Position numbers and translations under genes: made by a program. Shown here piece by piece: positions 18,438 to 26,597 of a DNA stretch of 51,878 nt. A model generated the notes under the pieces. It saw nothing but the letters and a program-made list of their open reading frames with translations, was not told the DNA's origin and made no database searches. The DNA comes from CBIFVZ01 sp966185765 (GTDB lineage Bacteria; Pseudomonadota; Gammaproteobacteria; Enterobacterales; Enterobacteriaceae): positions 1 to 51,878 of the forward strand of contig CBIFVZ010000014.1 in NCBI GenBank assembly GCA_966185765.1, given 5' to 3'. How positions within the stretch are numbered: the first letter of the stretch is position 1; each line of letters starts with the position of its first letter.

Positions 18438-18922
18438 TTGATAACCTTTACCCGCGCCTTTTCGCCCGTCACCAGCGCGTTATCCGGCACGCTGTTGAGC
18501 ACCACGCTACCCGCGCCGATGGTGACGTTGTTGCCAATGGTGATATCGCCTATCAGCACCACATTAGCGCCCAGTTCGACGCCGTTACCAATAACCGGGC
18601 ACGCCAGATTGTCCGGACCACGGTTGCCAATGGTCACCCCGTGACGAATCACAAAATCGTCTCCCGCCACGGTGTTTTTATTGATCACCACCGCATAACC
18701 GTGATGGATGGTAAAACGCCGCCCGATTGTGGCCGCCGCCTGGATCTCGTAACCAAACAGGCACTCGGTCACAAAGCGATAGCCCAGCAATACCGGTGCG
18801 GCCCACAGATTATTGAGCACACATTTCTTGCGCCACACCGAGCAGAAGTGGGCAACGCGGTAAGCCAGCACCATGCAGCACGGGCGCAGGCTCCAGCTGT
18901 TGGCACGTAAGTCTTCGAGCAT
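18434..18922 (-). CDS. wcaB: colanic acid acetyltransferase WcaB
   Basis: A 162-residue left-handed beta-helix acetyltransferase of the serine-acetyltransferase type; it acetylates a colanic acid sugar. The hexapeptide region runs through AATIGRRFTIHHGYAVVIN, HGVTIGNRG and IGNGVELGANVVLIGDITIGNN. The ATG at 18922 shares its A with the TGA of wcaA and has GGGGAAGTG upstream. The adjacent in-frame GTG at 18925 would add one residue, but the ATG gives the E. coli length. Confidence 0.95.
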   Translation of the reverse strand: MLEDLRANSWSLRPCCMVLAYRVAHFCSVWRKKCVLNNLWAAPVLLGYRFVTECLFGYEIQAAATIGRRFTIHHGYAVVINKNTVAGDDFVIRHGVTIGNRGPDNLACPVIGNGVELGANVVLIGDITIGNNVTIGAGSVVLNSVPDNALVTGEKARVKVIK

Positions 18923-19767
18923 CACTTCCCCCGCAGCCCATCAGCCAGTCGCTTACCGTTACGCAGCGACAGCAGCGTCAATAGCGTGCGTAACGTCATG
19001 CGCTTGTTACGTATCTGATACAGCGTGAACAGCTGATATTTCTTGCTGGCACGGTCGAATTTACCTTTGTGCTTGCGGTAAAACTGAAAATAGCCGGAGA
19101 ATTTTTTAGCCGATTGGGTTATCTGCATTTCACCGTGATTGATGTGCAGAATTTGTGTCGCCTCTTCAATCTTCCACGGCTCGCCGTATTCCGTCACCAT
19201 ACGCAGGAACATGTCGTAATCCTGAGCGGCCATCAGTTTTTCGTCGAACAGGCTCTCTTTAAAGCGCCAGGCGTAAGTAAACACCTGGTTGCCAATAATG
19301 TTGCGTTTGAAAAAAAGCTGGCGTGAATAGGGGGATTTGGGATACAGCGGCAGGCTGGCAGGTTGGGTGTATACCTGCCCTTCGCACACGTAGTCATTGG
19401 CGTACAAAAACGCGTGCGTAATCAGCTGGCGTTTGTTTCTTAAAAACAACGACAGGCGATCGGGGGTCCATTCGTCATCGTCATCAATCCCGGTAATAAA
19501 CTCACCCTGCGCGAGTAAAATGGCCTGGTTGCGCACCGCGCAGGCGCCGGCGTTGAAATCATTGCGCGTATAGTGCACACGTGGGTCATTTAGCTCATCA
19601 ACAAACTGTGCAAGCTGCTGCCAGTCGCGGGAGCAGTCATCCACGATGAACATCTCCCAGTTATCGTAATCCTGACGCAGCACCGACTTAATAGCCCGGA
19701 TAGCCAGCTGCTGGCGATTCCACGTCGGCATGTAAACAGACACCAAAGGGCGCGAAGTCGTGGTCAT
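18922..19767 (-). CDS. wcaA: colanic acid glycosyltransferase WcaA (GT2)
   Basis: A 281-residue family 2 glycosyltransferase, inverting GT-A fold. N-terminal VSVYMPTWNRQQLAIRAI, the nucleotide-binding FIVDDCS and the metal-binding GIDDDDEW motif are clear; the C-terminal third is basic. E. coli WcaA has 279 residues. It is separated from wzc by 59 nt containing a hairpin, so it marks the boundary between the export (wza-wzb-wzc) and biosynthetic parts of the operon. Confidence 0.96.
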   Translation of the reverse strand: MTTTSRPLVSVYMPTWNRQQLAIRAIKSVLRQDYDNWEMFIVDDCSRDWQQLAQFVDELNDPRVHYTRNDFNAGACAVRNQAILLAQGEFITGIDDDDEWTPDRLSLFLRNKRQLITHAFLYANDYVCEGQVYTQPASLPLYPKSPYSRQLFFKRNIIGNQVFTYAWRFKESLFDEKLMAAQDYDMFLRMVTEYGEPWKIEEATQILHINHGEMQITQSAKKFSGYFQFYRKHKGKFDRASKKYQLFTLYQIRNKRMTLRTLLTLLSLRNGKRLADGLRGK

Positions 19768-19799
19768 TTTCCTTTCCTCAAATAACCATTGCGGAATGA

Positions 19800-19820
19800 A
19801 GGCCGCCGTGAAGGCGACCT
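19800..19820 (-). other. hairpin between wzc and wcaA
   Basis: Positions 19800-19807 and 19813-19820 pair with one mismatch (AGGCCGCC/GGCGACCT, five-base loop), a few nt after the wzc stop. There is no T-run on the minus strand. A stem-loop at the same junction has been noted in the E. coli operon and is thought to lower expression of the downstream genes relative to wza-wzb-wzc. That role is carried over here by analogy. Confidence 0.6.
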
Positions 19821-19826
19821 GGCCAG

Positions 19827-21992
19827 TCAGGGTTTTTCAGCTTTATATTCGTACTGGTAGTAGCCGTAATCCTGGTAACCGGTGGCACGGCGAAAGATAG
19901 AGTTCAGGATAACGCCACGCGCTGAGATACCATTTTGCTCAAAGCGGTTAAGGCTGGTTTGTACCTCTTTGAGCGTATTCACTGCATAACGCGCCACCAT
20001 CAGCGTGGTGCCAGCGTGGCGGCCGACAATAGCGGCATCGGTGACAGCCAGAATCGGTGGTGTATCAATCAGCACCATGTCGTAATGTGCGCTCGCCCAC
20101 TGCACCAGCTCACCAAAGCGCTCGCCCATCAGCAGTTCCGACGGATTAGGCGGCACCTGACCACGCGGCACCAGGTCAAAACATGGAATGGCGGTTTTCT
20201 GTACACAACCGGCAATGTCGCCCTGGCCTGCCAGTACGTCTGACAGGCCGTTGTGGTTGGTGGTACCCAGTAGCTCGTGGGTATAACCTTTGCGCATATC
20301 GCAATCGATAAGCAGCACACGTTTGTTGGTTTGGCTGATAACTGCCGCCAGGTTGGCACAGACAAAGGTTTTACCAATCGAGGGACTGACGCCGGAGAGC
20401 ATCAGCACATTGTTGCTGGCCTGCATCATGGCAAAGTGCAGACTGGTGCGCAGACTACGGATGGCCTCAATAGCAAGGTCAGTGGGGTTACCCACCGCCA
20501 GCAGCTGGCTTTGCTTGTAGCGCTTATCCCCGCCGCTCACCGTTTTGACCGTATCACGCGCTTTTTGCCAGTCAGACAACGGAATGCTGGCATAGACGCT
20601 CATGCCCGCCTCTTCCAGCACCTGCGCACTTTCAATACCGCGGTTGAACAGCGAGCGCAGCAGCACGCCAATAATCGACAACATCAGGCCGAGAATAATA
20701 CTGCCCAGCACAATGAGCGCTTTTTTCGGTTTAAGCACACCCGGCTGGGTGATAGCCGGGTCGACAATACGTACATCGCCCACGGTACTGGCCTCGGTAA
20801 TGCGCAGTTCCTGCTGCTTATTCAGAAGCTGCATATACACCTGCTGGCCGGATTCCACATCGCGCGTCAGGCGCACAATTTCCTGCTGGGTCTGCGGCAT
20901 GTCGCTGATGCGGCTATTAAGACGAGATTTCTCGTCTTCCAGCGCTTTGCGTTTTTCTAACAACGTGCGGTAAGCCGGATGGCGTTTGGTATACAGTTTA
21001 GAAATTTCGGCTTCTTTGAAGGTCAGCTCGTTGAGCTGGGCATCAATATTCACCACCGAGTCGAGCACCGATTTGGCCTCGAGCGGCAAGTCCACCGAGT
21101 CCTTCTGTTGGCGGTACGCGTTGAGTTTATTCTCTGCCTCGTCCAGCGACGCGCGTACTTCCGGCAGCTGTTTATCAAGGAACTTCAGACTGTGCGATGC
21201 CTCAGCCGATTTACGCTCAATATTCTGCGCCTGATAGTTGCGGGTAATCGCGTTGAGAATGTCACGAATCTGATCCCGGTCCTCGCCGGTAAAGGCCAGC
21301 AACAGTACACCGGTATCTTTGCCGCTTTCGGTTACTGTCAGGTTGCTTTGCAGAAATTTGATCATGCCCAGCGTGGAGAATTTGGTTACGGTAAAACGGC
21401 TCCCTTCAGCGGCGTGAATCGCCGATACCATGATGGACAGGCCGCCCTGAGTCAGCATCTTGCCCACTTCACCGCGCGCGCTAAAACCGGCATCACTTTC
21501 CAGCGTATAATGCTGCGGGTCGATAACGCTGAGCGTGAAGGTGTCTTTCGCCATCCTTTTTGCCAGATTGAAGGTGGTCACTTTCACCGTATCGTTCTGG
21601 CGGCCCATCAGGCGGTCCCAGCCTGCGCCAAAAATTGGAAAGGTGTTTTTTTCAACACCAATATCCAGGTCCAGGTCGTCAACGGTTTTACCCAGCACCA
21701 GACGCGACTGAATCAGCTGCATCTCCGCCTGCGAGGCTGGCGGCTTATTGCTGAGCGCACTATTGAGGTCCTGCACCAGCGCACTGCTGGTGTCCTGCTC
21801 TATCTGAACTAACGCATCGGCGCTGTAAATCGGCGTGGCAAACGTCACATAAACGATAGCCACGGCGGCAAACACAGCGGTAATCCCGAGCACCCACCAA
21901 CGGGCCTCAATGACCGTACCGAGCAGGCGGCCAATATCGATTTCATCATTGCCCTCAGTCGAGGCGGCTGAATGCCTTACATTTTCTGTCAT
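19827..21992 (-). CDS. wzc: tyrosine autokinase and polysaccharide co-polymerase Wzc
   Basis: A 721-residue inner-membrane BY-kinase that controls colanic acid chain length and export through cycles of tyrosine phosphorylation. A Wzz domain follows TM1 (about 36-56). A periplasmic coiled-coil region and TM2 (about 428-448) lead to the kinase domain, with Walker A GVSPSIGKT, Walker A' LLIDCDMRKG and Walker B LIDTPP. The C-terminal tyrosine cluster has six Tyr in the last 16 residues (706-721). The ATG at 21992 (MTENVRHSA) is 2 nt after wzb, with GGGAT upstream. The longer frame from 22028 lies inside wzb. Confidence 0.97.
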   Translation of the reverse strand: MTENVRHSAASTEGNDEIDIGRLLGTVIEARWWVLGITAVFAAVAIVYVTFATPIYSADALVQIEQDTSSALVQDLNSALSNKPPASQAEMQLIQSRLVLGKTVDDLDLDIGVEKNTFPIFGAGWDRLMGRQNDTVKVTTFNLAKRMAKDTFTLSVIDPQHYTLESDAGFSARGEVGKMLTQGGLSIMVSAIHAAEGSRFTVTKFSTLGMIKFLQSNLTVTESGKDTGVLLLAFTGEDRDQIRDILNAITRNYQAQNIERKSAEASHSLKFLDKQLPEVRASLDEAENKLNAYRQQKDSVDLPLEAKSVLDSVVNIDAQLNELTFKEAEISKLYTKRHPAYRTLLEKRKALEDEKSRLNSRISDMPQTQQEIVRLTRDVESGQQVYMQLLNKQQELRITEASTVGDVRIVDPAITQPGVLKPKKALIVLGSIILGLMLSIIGVLLRSLFNRGIESAQVLEEAGMSVYASIPLSDWQKARDTVKTVSGGDKRYKQSQLLAVGNPTDLAIEAIRSLRTSLHFAMMQASNNVLMLSGVSPSIGKTFVCANLAAVISQTNKRVLLIDCDMRKGYTHELLGTTNHNGLSDVLAGQGDIAGCVQKTAIPCFDLVPRGQVPPNPSELLMGERFGELVQWASAHYDMVLIDTPPILAVTDAAIVGRHAGTTLMVARYAVNTLKEVQTSLNRFEQNGISARGVILNSIFRRATGYQDYGYYQYEYKAEKP

Positions 21993-21994
21993 TG

Positions 21995-22438
21995 TTATCC
22001 CTGCTGAGCTGTCAGTGCGTGCGCCCATGAGCGGGCAGAATGGTCAAGAAGGGCAAACACGGCTTCAAATGCCTCGCGGCTTTTGCGATACGGGTCGGGA
22101 ATTTCCCGCTCGTCGTTCCAGTGGCCAAACAGCATGACCTTGCCGCGCATTTCCGGCGCGATATCGCAAAGGGCATGGATATGCCGTTTTTCCATCGTGA
22201 GGATCAGGTCGTAATGGCGACACAGGCTGGCGGTTATCTGGCGGGCGCAGTGGCCTGCCAGCGACAACCCGTGCTCCTGCGCGACCTCAACGGCGCGCGC
22301 ATCGGCGCCCTTGCCCACCAGCGCCCCCAATCCGGCAGACTCCACCGTCAACTCCGGCTGATACTGGCGCAACAAGCGCTCCGCCGTTGGGGAACGACAG
22401 ATGTTCCCCACACAAACCACGAGAATGTTGTTAAACAT
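21995..22438 (-). CDS. wzb: low-molecular-weight protein tyrosine phosphatase Wzb
   Basis: A 147-residue cytoplasmic phosphatase that dephosphorylates Wzc, allowing polymer export. The catalytic P-loop CVGNICRS has the nucleophile Cys9 and Arg15, and the general acid is in DPYRKS near residue 115. The length equals E. coli Wzb. It lies 5 nt downstream of wza and 2 nt upstream of wzc. Confidence 0.97.
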   Translation of the reverse strand: MFNNILVVCVGNICRSPTAERLLRQYQPELTVESAGLGALVGKGADARAVEVAQEHGLSLAGHCARQITASLCRHYDLILTMEKRHIHALCDIAPEMRGKVMLFGHWNDEREIPDPYRKSREAFEAVFALLDHSARSWAHALTAQQG

Positions 22439-22443
22439 AAGCG

Positions 22444-23580
22444 TTACCAGTTGTTGTTGATATCAACGGCCGTGTCGGTCATGTAGCGCACGCCGCTAAT
22501 GGTTGGCAGCAGCTGGCTGACCAGGCGATTCCAGCGAGCGACTGGTGCGGTAGTGACGTAGACCACATCGTAAGGTTGCAGACGGAACTCAGTTGCCATA
22601 ACCAGCGAGGTGGCATCTGACATATCCAGCTGATAGACGTTGGCAATTTTGCCGTTACGGTCGCCTTTTATTGGGCGCAACACGAAGATGCCGCTGGCGT
22701 TAGAGGTCGTCATATCAATGCCTTCAGCCTGGCCCAACGCCTCGGTAAGCGTCATACCACTGAAGTCCATTTTGAGCGTGCTCTGTTTTTTCACTTCGCC
22801 CATTACGAACACTTTGAGGTCGTCATTGCGCGGCACAAACAGGATATCGCCAGGATACAGCAGACGGTTCTGGCTCAGATCGCCGTTTTGCATTAACGCC
22901 TGAAGCGAGATGCGCTCCTCACGACCGTTGTGCGTCAGCACCACGTTGCGCCAGTCGGCATTATCGGTAAGCCCGCCTGCGGCGTTAATGGCATCCAGTA
23001 CCGTGAGCGGTACGTTAGTAATGGCCTGCTGGCCTGATTTCTCCACCTGGCCCGAGACATAGGCTTTCTGTGAACGGAAAGCGGCGATATTGACGTCTAC
23101 CTGCGGGTCGGCAATGTAGCTTGCCAGCCGGGACGTGATCTCACTGCGGATTTGCGACAGGGTTTTGCCCTGTACGTTAACTCTGCCAATGTAGGGATAG
23201 AACACGCTGCCGTCGGCCTGCACCCAGTTACCGGCATCGCTGGAACTGCGATACTGGCCTGCGGGCGTGGTCAACTCCGGGTGATCCCAGACCGTGACGT
23301 TAAGTACATCGCCAGGACCAACGCGGTATTCGTAACTGGCAATTTCCTGGTCCAGAGACATATTTGGCTGGGCAACATTTGGGCGTGGGCGCAACTGTTC
23401 AACCAACCGTGGCGTCAGTGGATAAACATTTACCATCCGGTTCAGGTCAACGTCTGAATCCTGCTGTTTAATCACATCTTTCCCGAACGTAGACATATTA
23501 CTGCCGGGAAAAATGGTACAGCCACTCATCAGCGTTACAGACACCAATAAGGGCATCAGTTTTAGATTGGATTTCATCAT
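22444..23580 (-). CDS. wza: outer-membrane polysaccharide export lipoprotein Wza
   Basis: A 378-residue octameric outer-membrane channel for colanic acid. The signal peptide (1-20) ends in the lipobox LMSGC with acylated Cys21. The poly-export domain (about 80-170, YEYRVGPGDVLNVTVWDHPEL) is followed by two SLBB domains and the amphipathic C-terminal helix that forms the outer-membrane barrel. E. coli Wza has 379 residues. Two adjacent ATG codons start the frame (23580 and 23577). It is the first gene of the operon. Confidence 0.97.
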   Translation of the reverse strand: MMKSNLKLMPLLVSVTLMSGCTIFPGSNMSTFGKDVIKQQDSDVDLNRMVNVYPLTPRLVEQLRPRPNVAQPNMSLDQEIASYEYRVGPGDVLNVTVWDHPELTTPAGQYRSSSDAGNWVQADGSVFYPYIGRVNVQGKTLSQIRSEITSRLASYIADPQVDVNIAAFRSQKAYVSGQVEKSGQQAITNVPLTVLDAINAAGGLTDNADWRNVVLTHNGREERISLQALMQNGDLSQNRLLYPGDILFVPRNDDLKVFVMGEVKKQSTLKMDFSGMTLTEALGQAEGIDMTTSNASGIFVLRPIKGDRNGKIANVYQLDMSDATSLVMATEFRLQPYDVVYVTTAPVARWNRLVSQLLPTISGVRYMTDTAVDINNNW

Positions 23581-23754
23581 TGATTATTTATCACTTTGGC
23601 AAAGTCATTATCCTGCAATTAAATAAACACCTTGTATTAAGGAGCATAAGAATGCAGACCTCAGCACACGAATATAATGGCACCACTCCTAAAAACCGCT
23701 TATTTGTGCATGAGTGATTGACAGAATGCGCAGGGCTAATTATTCAGCTGTAGA

Positions 23755-23793
23755 TACGCTACCGCCCGTGGCTTTACAGCTACCAATTCACTG
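23755..23793 (-). promoter_or_regulatory. JUMPstart element with ops site (RfaH recruitment)
   Basis: The 39 nt on the minus strand match the enterobacterial JUMPstart sequence almost throughout. The internal GGTAGCTGTAAAGCCA is followed by the ops core GGCGGTAGCGTA (23,766-23,755). The ops element pauses RNA polymerase and recruits RfaH, preventing Rho termination across long polysaccharide operons. The position, 175 nt before wza and downstream of the RcsAB box, fits control of the 23-kb colanic acid operon. Confidence 0.93.
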
Positions 23794-23833
23794 ATATCAG
23801 ATAAGTTATCCCAGCCGAACAAACCGCCATCTT

Positions 23834-23847
23834 CAGGATTATTCTCA
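23834..23847 (-). promoter_or_regulatory. RcsAB box upstream of wza
   Basis: TGAGAATAATCCTG on the minus strand matches 11 of 14 positions of the RcsAB consensus TaAGaatatTCctA and resembles the E. coli wza box. RcsA-RcsB binding here activates colanic acid synthesis under envelope stress. It ends 40 nt upstream of JUMPstart, leaving room for a promoter in between. Confidence 0.8.
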
Positions 23848-24312
23848 GCATCGCGCTATCAATTTTGTTATTGATAAAGCCAGAATGAATAGTGAGGAGA
23901 AATAAATCCCAGTCAAAACCTTATTCTCCGCAAGCTGGAAAGATTGTTGCAGCTAACCGATAAGCAGGCAAGGTAGTAAATCCCGGCGTGGTTATTTTTA
24001 AGAATAGGATTAGCTGCAAAATTCAATTGCTTTAGGAATTTCTTTAGGTTGACATAATTTACTCACTCGCTTACCCGCAACATAATAATCATGTTATTCA
24101 GCGTAATCCTCGATGGAATTAAGAGATTGTCCAATACCCTGTCGAAATGCTGCACTAATTATCCTTAATATCTGTCAGGAATATTATTTACCCTCTGATT
24201 CTGGCTGAGCATTTTATTTAGGAAAATCCTCAGGCTCGAATTGCATTTGCCGCCCTCTTACACCGTGCTTAAAATGGGGTAACAGTCTTCCGTCACAAGG
24301 TAGCGTTCGCTA

Positions 24313-25896
24313 ATGGAATGGATAGCCGATCCGTCAATCTGGGCCGGACTTGTCACGCTGGTGGTTATTGAGCTGGTGCTTGGCATTGATAATCTGGTGT
24401 TTATTGCCATCCTCGCTGAAAAACTGCCCCCCGCTCAACGCGACCGGGCGCGCATCACGGGTCTGCTGCTGGCGATGGTAATGCGCCTGTTACTGCTGGC
24501 ATCCATCTCCTGGCTGGTCACACTGACCACTCCACTTTTTTCTGTGCGCACGCTGAGCTTCAGCGCCCGCGACCTGATCATGCTGTTCGGGGGGCTGTTT
24601 TTGCTGTTTAAGGCAACCGTTGAGCTTAACGAACGGCTGGAGGGCAAAGACCAGGACAACCCAACCCAGCGGCGCGGTGCGCGTTTCTGGGGCGTAGTGG
24701 CACAGATTGTGGTGCTGGACGCCATTTTCTCTCTTGACTCAGTCATTACCGCCGTCGGCATGGTGGACCACCTCGGCGTGATGATGGCAGCGGTAATTAT
24801 CGCCATCAGCCTGATGTTGCTGGCAAGTAAAGCGCTAACGCGCTTTGTGAATAGCCATCCGACCATTGTCATTTTGTGCCTGAGCTTCCTGCTGATGATT
24901 GGCTTTAGCCTCATTGCCGACGGTTTTGGCTTCCATATTCCAAAAGGCTATCTCTATGCGGCCATTGGCTTCTCGGTGATGATTGAAGCGCTCAACCAGC
25001 TCGCTAACTTTAACCGCCGCCGTTTTTTGTCTGCCAACCAGACGTTACGAAGCCGCACCACCGAAGCGGTCATGCGCTTACTCAGCGGGCGTAAGGAGGA
25101 GGCAGAGCTGGATGCCGACACCGCCTCGCTGATAGCCGACCATGATGGCGAAGCCGCGTTGTTTAACCCACAAGAGCGCATGATGATTGAGCGGGTGCTG
25201 AACCTTAATCAACGCACGGTAAGCAGCATTATGACCTCACGCCACGATATTGAGCATGTGGATCTCAGCGCGCCAGAAGCACACGTCCGCGAACTGCTGG
25301 AGAAAAACCAGCACACGCGCATCGTGGTGACCGGCGGTGACGATAACCTGCTCGGCGTGGTGCACGTTATCGACCTGCTGGCCCAGCAGCTGCGCGGCGA
25401 TGCGCTGGACCTGCGCGTACTGGTGCGCCAGCCGCTGGTGTTCCCGGAAACGGTCACACTACTGCCCGCGCTGGAGCAGTTTCGCAGCGCCCGCACCCAT
25501 TTTGCCTTTGTGGTGGATGAGTTCGGTTCGGTGGAAGGCCTGGTGACGCTCAGCGACGTCATGGAAACCATCGCCGGGAACCTGCCTAATGAGGTGGACG
25601 AAACCGACGCGCGGCATGATATCGCTAAAAACGATGACGGTAGCTGGACCGTGAACGGGCATATGCCGCTGGAAGATTTAGTGCAGTATGCCCCACTGCC
25701 GCTCGACGAGCGACGCGACTACCACACCGTGGCCGGGCTGCTGATGGAGCATCTGCAACATATTCCGGTGGTGGGTGAAGAGGTGAATGTTGCAGGCTGG
25801 CGGTTGAGAACGCTGGAGGTGGAAAATCACCGCGTGCAGAAGGTGCTGGTGGTGCCGCCGGAGGATGAAGGTGGGATGCTGGATTATGAGGTGTGA
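24313..25896 (+). CDS. yegH: TerC/CBS/CorC-domain inner-membrane protein YegH
   Basis: A 527-residue membrane protein of the TerC-CBS-CorC architecture. Seven hydrophobic segments (about 1-240) carry conserved acidic residues (ELVLGIDN near residue 20 and LDAIFSLDSV near 140) typical of TerC metal-handling proteins. A CBS pair (about 300-430) and a CorC/HlyC domain (about 440-520) follow. The function is unproven; metal ion transport or metal loading of exported enzymes is inferred from the family. It is transcribed away from wza, with a 416-nt space between its ATG and the wza-side JUMPstart/RcsAB sites that may contain shared control. Confidence 0.94.
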   Translation: MEWIADPSIWAGLVTLVVIELVLGIDNLVFIAILAEKLPPAQRDRARITGLLLAMVMRLLLLASISWLVTLTTPLFSVRTLSFSARDLIMLFGGLFLLFKATVELNERLEGKDQDNPTQRRGARFWGVVAQIVVLDAIFSLDSVITAVGMVDHLGVMMAAVIIAISLMLLASKALTRFVNSHPTIVILCLSFLLMIGFSLIADGFGFHIPKGYLYAAIGFSVMIEALNQLANFNRRRFLSANQTLRSRTTEAVMRLLSGRKEEAELDADTASLIADHDGEAALFNPQERMMIERVLNLNQRTVSSIMTSRHDIEHVDLSAPEAHVRELLEKNQHTRIVVTGGDDNLLGVVHVIDLLAQQLRGDALDLRVLVRQPLVFPETVTLLPALEQFRSARTHFAFVVDEFGSVEGLVTLSDVMETIAGNLPNEVDETDARHDIAKNDDGSWTVNGHMPLEDLVQYAPLPLDERRDYHTVAGLLMEHLQHIPVVGEEVNVAGWRLRTLEVENHRVQKVLVVPPEDEGGMLDYEV

Positions 25897-25909
25897 ACCC
25901 TCTGTGCAC

Positions 25910-25970
25910 CGAAAAACCGGAGCAGCCTGAGCGCTACGCGCAATATCGCTTCCGGCCGACAGCCTCATCA
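25910..25970. repeat. degenerate REP-like palindrome after yegH
   Basis: ACCGGAGC near 25,915 and GCTTCCGGCC near 25,950-25,960 form an imperfect inverted repeat around a GCGCTACGCGC centre. This resembles the layout of enterobacterial REP units (CCGGA...TCCGGCCTACA). The match is partial, so it may be an eroded REP or a chance structure. It sits where a yegH terminator would be expected. Confidence 0.35.
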
Positions 25971-26019
25971 ACTGATGGACGCTGATGTTTAAGCAAACGA
26001 CACAAGGAAGACATTAAGA

Positions 26020-26379
26020 ATGACAGAGCGAATGAAAACAGTAGAAATACTTCAGTATCGGTTAAAGCCAGGTTCCGGGCGCAATTTTCATCTCATCATG
26101 GCCACTCACAGCGCCCCACTTCACCGGGCAGCCGGGATAGATATCGTTATTTTTGGTAATTCGCTCACCGACGAGGAGAGTTATTTTTTAATCCGGGCCT
26201 TTGATAGTCCCGCTCATTTGCGCTCATCGCTTGCAGCGTTTTACGCAAGCGATGCCTGGCGTAACGGCCCGCGGAACGCGATCATCGCGCAGATTGATAG
26301 TAGCTGGGCTTCAGTGTTGCAGTTATCAGACCTCTCAATCGCACAAATTAAAACAGACGCTTTACTTGTTCAGATATAA
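26020..26379 (+). CDS. NIPSNAP family protein, function unknown
   Basis: A 119-residue soluble protein with the features of the NIPSNAP/dimeric alpha-beta barrel fold: N-terminal VEILQYRLKPGSGRNFH, a central IVIFGNSLTDEESYFLIRAFDS, and AFYASDAWRNGPRNAIIAQI, typical of this family. The biochemical role is not known; such proteins are often found near small-molecule or stress genes. AAGGA lies about 11 nt before the ATG; a second in-frame ATG follows four codons later. It is inserted between yegH and asmA, which are neighbours in E. coli K-12, and looks like a recent addition with its own downstream terminator. Confidence 0.8.
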   Translation: MTERMKTVEILQYRLKPGSGRNFHLIMATHSAPLHRAAGIDIVIFGNSLTDEESYFLIRAFDSPAHLRSSLAAFYASDAWRNGPRNAIIAQIDSSWASVLQLSDLSIAQIKTDALLVQI

Positions 26380-26425
26380 GAGAAAAATAACAGATTAACT
26401 CACGTTTAAATGTCGGCTTTTATTC

Positions 26426-26460
26426 AAAAAGGCATTTGCTATGTATACGCATAAAATGCC
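26426..26460 (-). terminator. intrinsic terminator (second, distal to asmA)
   Basis: GGCATTT (26,431-26,437) pairs with AAATGCC (26,454-26,460), with an inner TATG/CATA stem. On the minus strand the stem is followed by TTTTTG. It lies beyond the bidirectional terminator at 26,524-26,552, so transcripts leaving asmA meet two terminators in tandem. Confidence 0.6.
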
Positions 26461-26523
26461 GCTATGAGCGACGTTATTTATTGTCAGTGAACAAAAAAGG
26501 CCATCCGGGAGATTTTCCAGTGT

Positions 26524-26552
26524 AAAAGCCACCTTCATTAGAGGTGGCTTTT
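26524..26552. terminator. bidirectional terminator between the NIPSNAP gene and asmA
   Basis: An 11-bp perfect stem (AAAAGCCACCT, 26,524-26,534; AGGTGGCTTTT, 26,542-26,552) has a 7-nt loop with a T-run on each strand. It ends both the plus-strand NIPSNAP transcript and the convergent minus-strand asmA transcript, whose stop codon is 46 nt away. Confidence 0.9.
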
Positions 26553-26597
26553 ATAGTATTCACCCTTTGCGTAATAAGGTAAATGCCGCCTCAATAT

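Larger units (their letters stand above)
23581..24312. promoter_or_regulatory. 732-nt divergent wza/yegH regulatory region
   Basis: This AT-rich region holds no convincing gene. Reading towards wza it contains the RcsAB box (23,834-23,847), the JUMPstart/ops element (23,755-23,793) and a leader of about 175 nt before the wza ATG. A -10-like GATAACT/TTATCT stretch lies at about 23,798-23,812 between box and JUMPstart, but I cannot assign a confident -35. Further RcsAB-like 14-mers occur at 23,999-24,012, 24,033-24,046 and 24,219-24,232. For yegH I see no clear sigma-70 pair; a perfect TTGACA at 24,049-24,054 has no good -10. Confidence 0.8.

Noticed and set aside
20979..21812. 277-codon open frame (with 20,277-20,960) antisense to wzc
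   Set aside because: Shadow of a GC-biased coding region; composition rich in His/Arg/Gln, with no start context, and wzc is intact beneath it.
23591..23683. 30-codon GTG-initiated frame in the wza leader
   Set aside because: AGGAG lies too close to the start to work as a Shine-Dalgarno, the product is a cysteine-rich random-looking peptide, and nothing supports translation.
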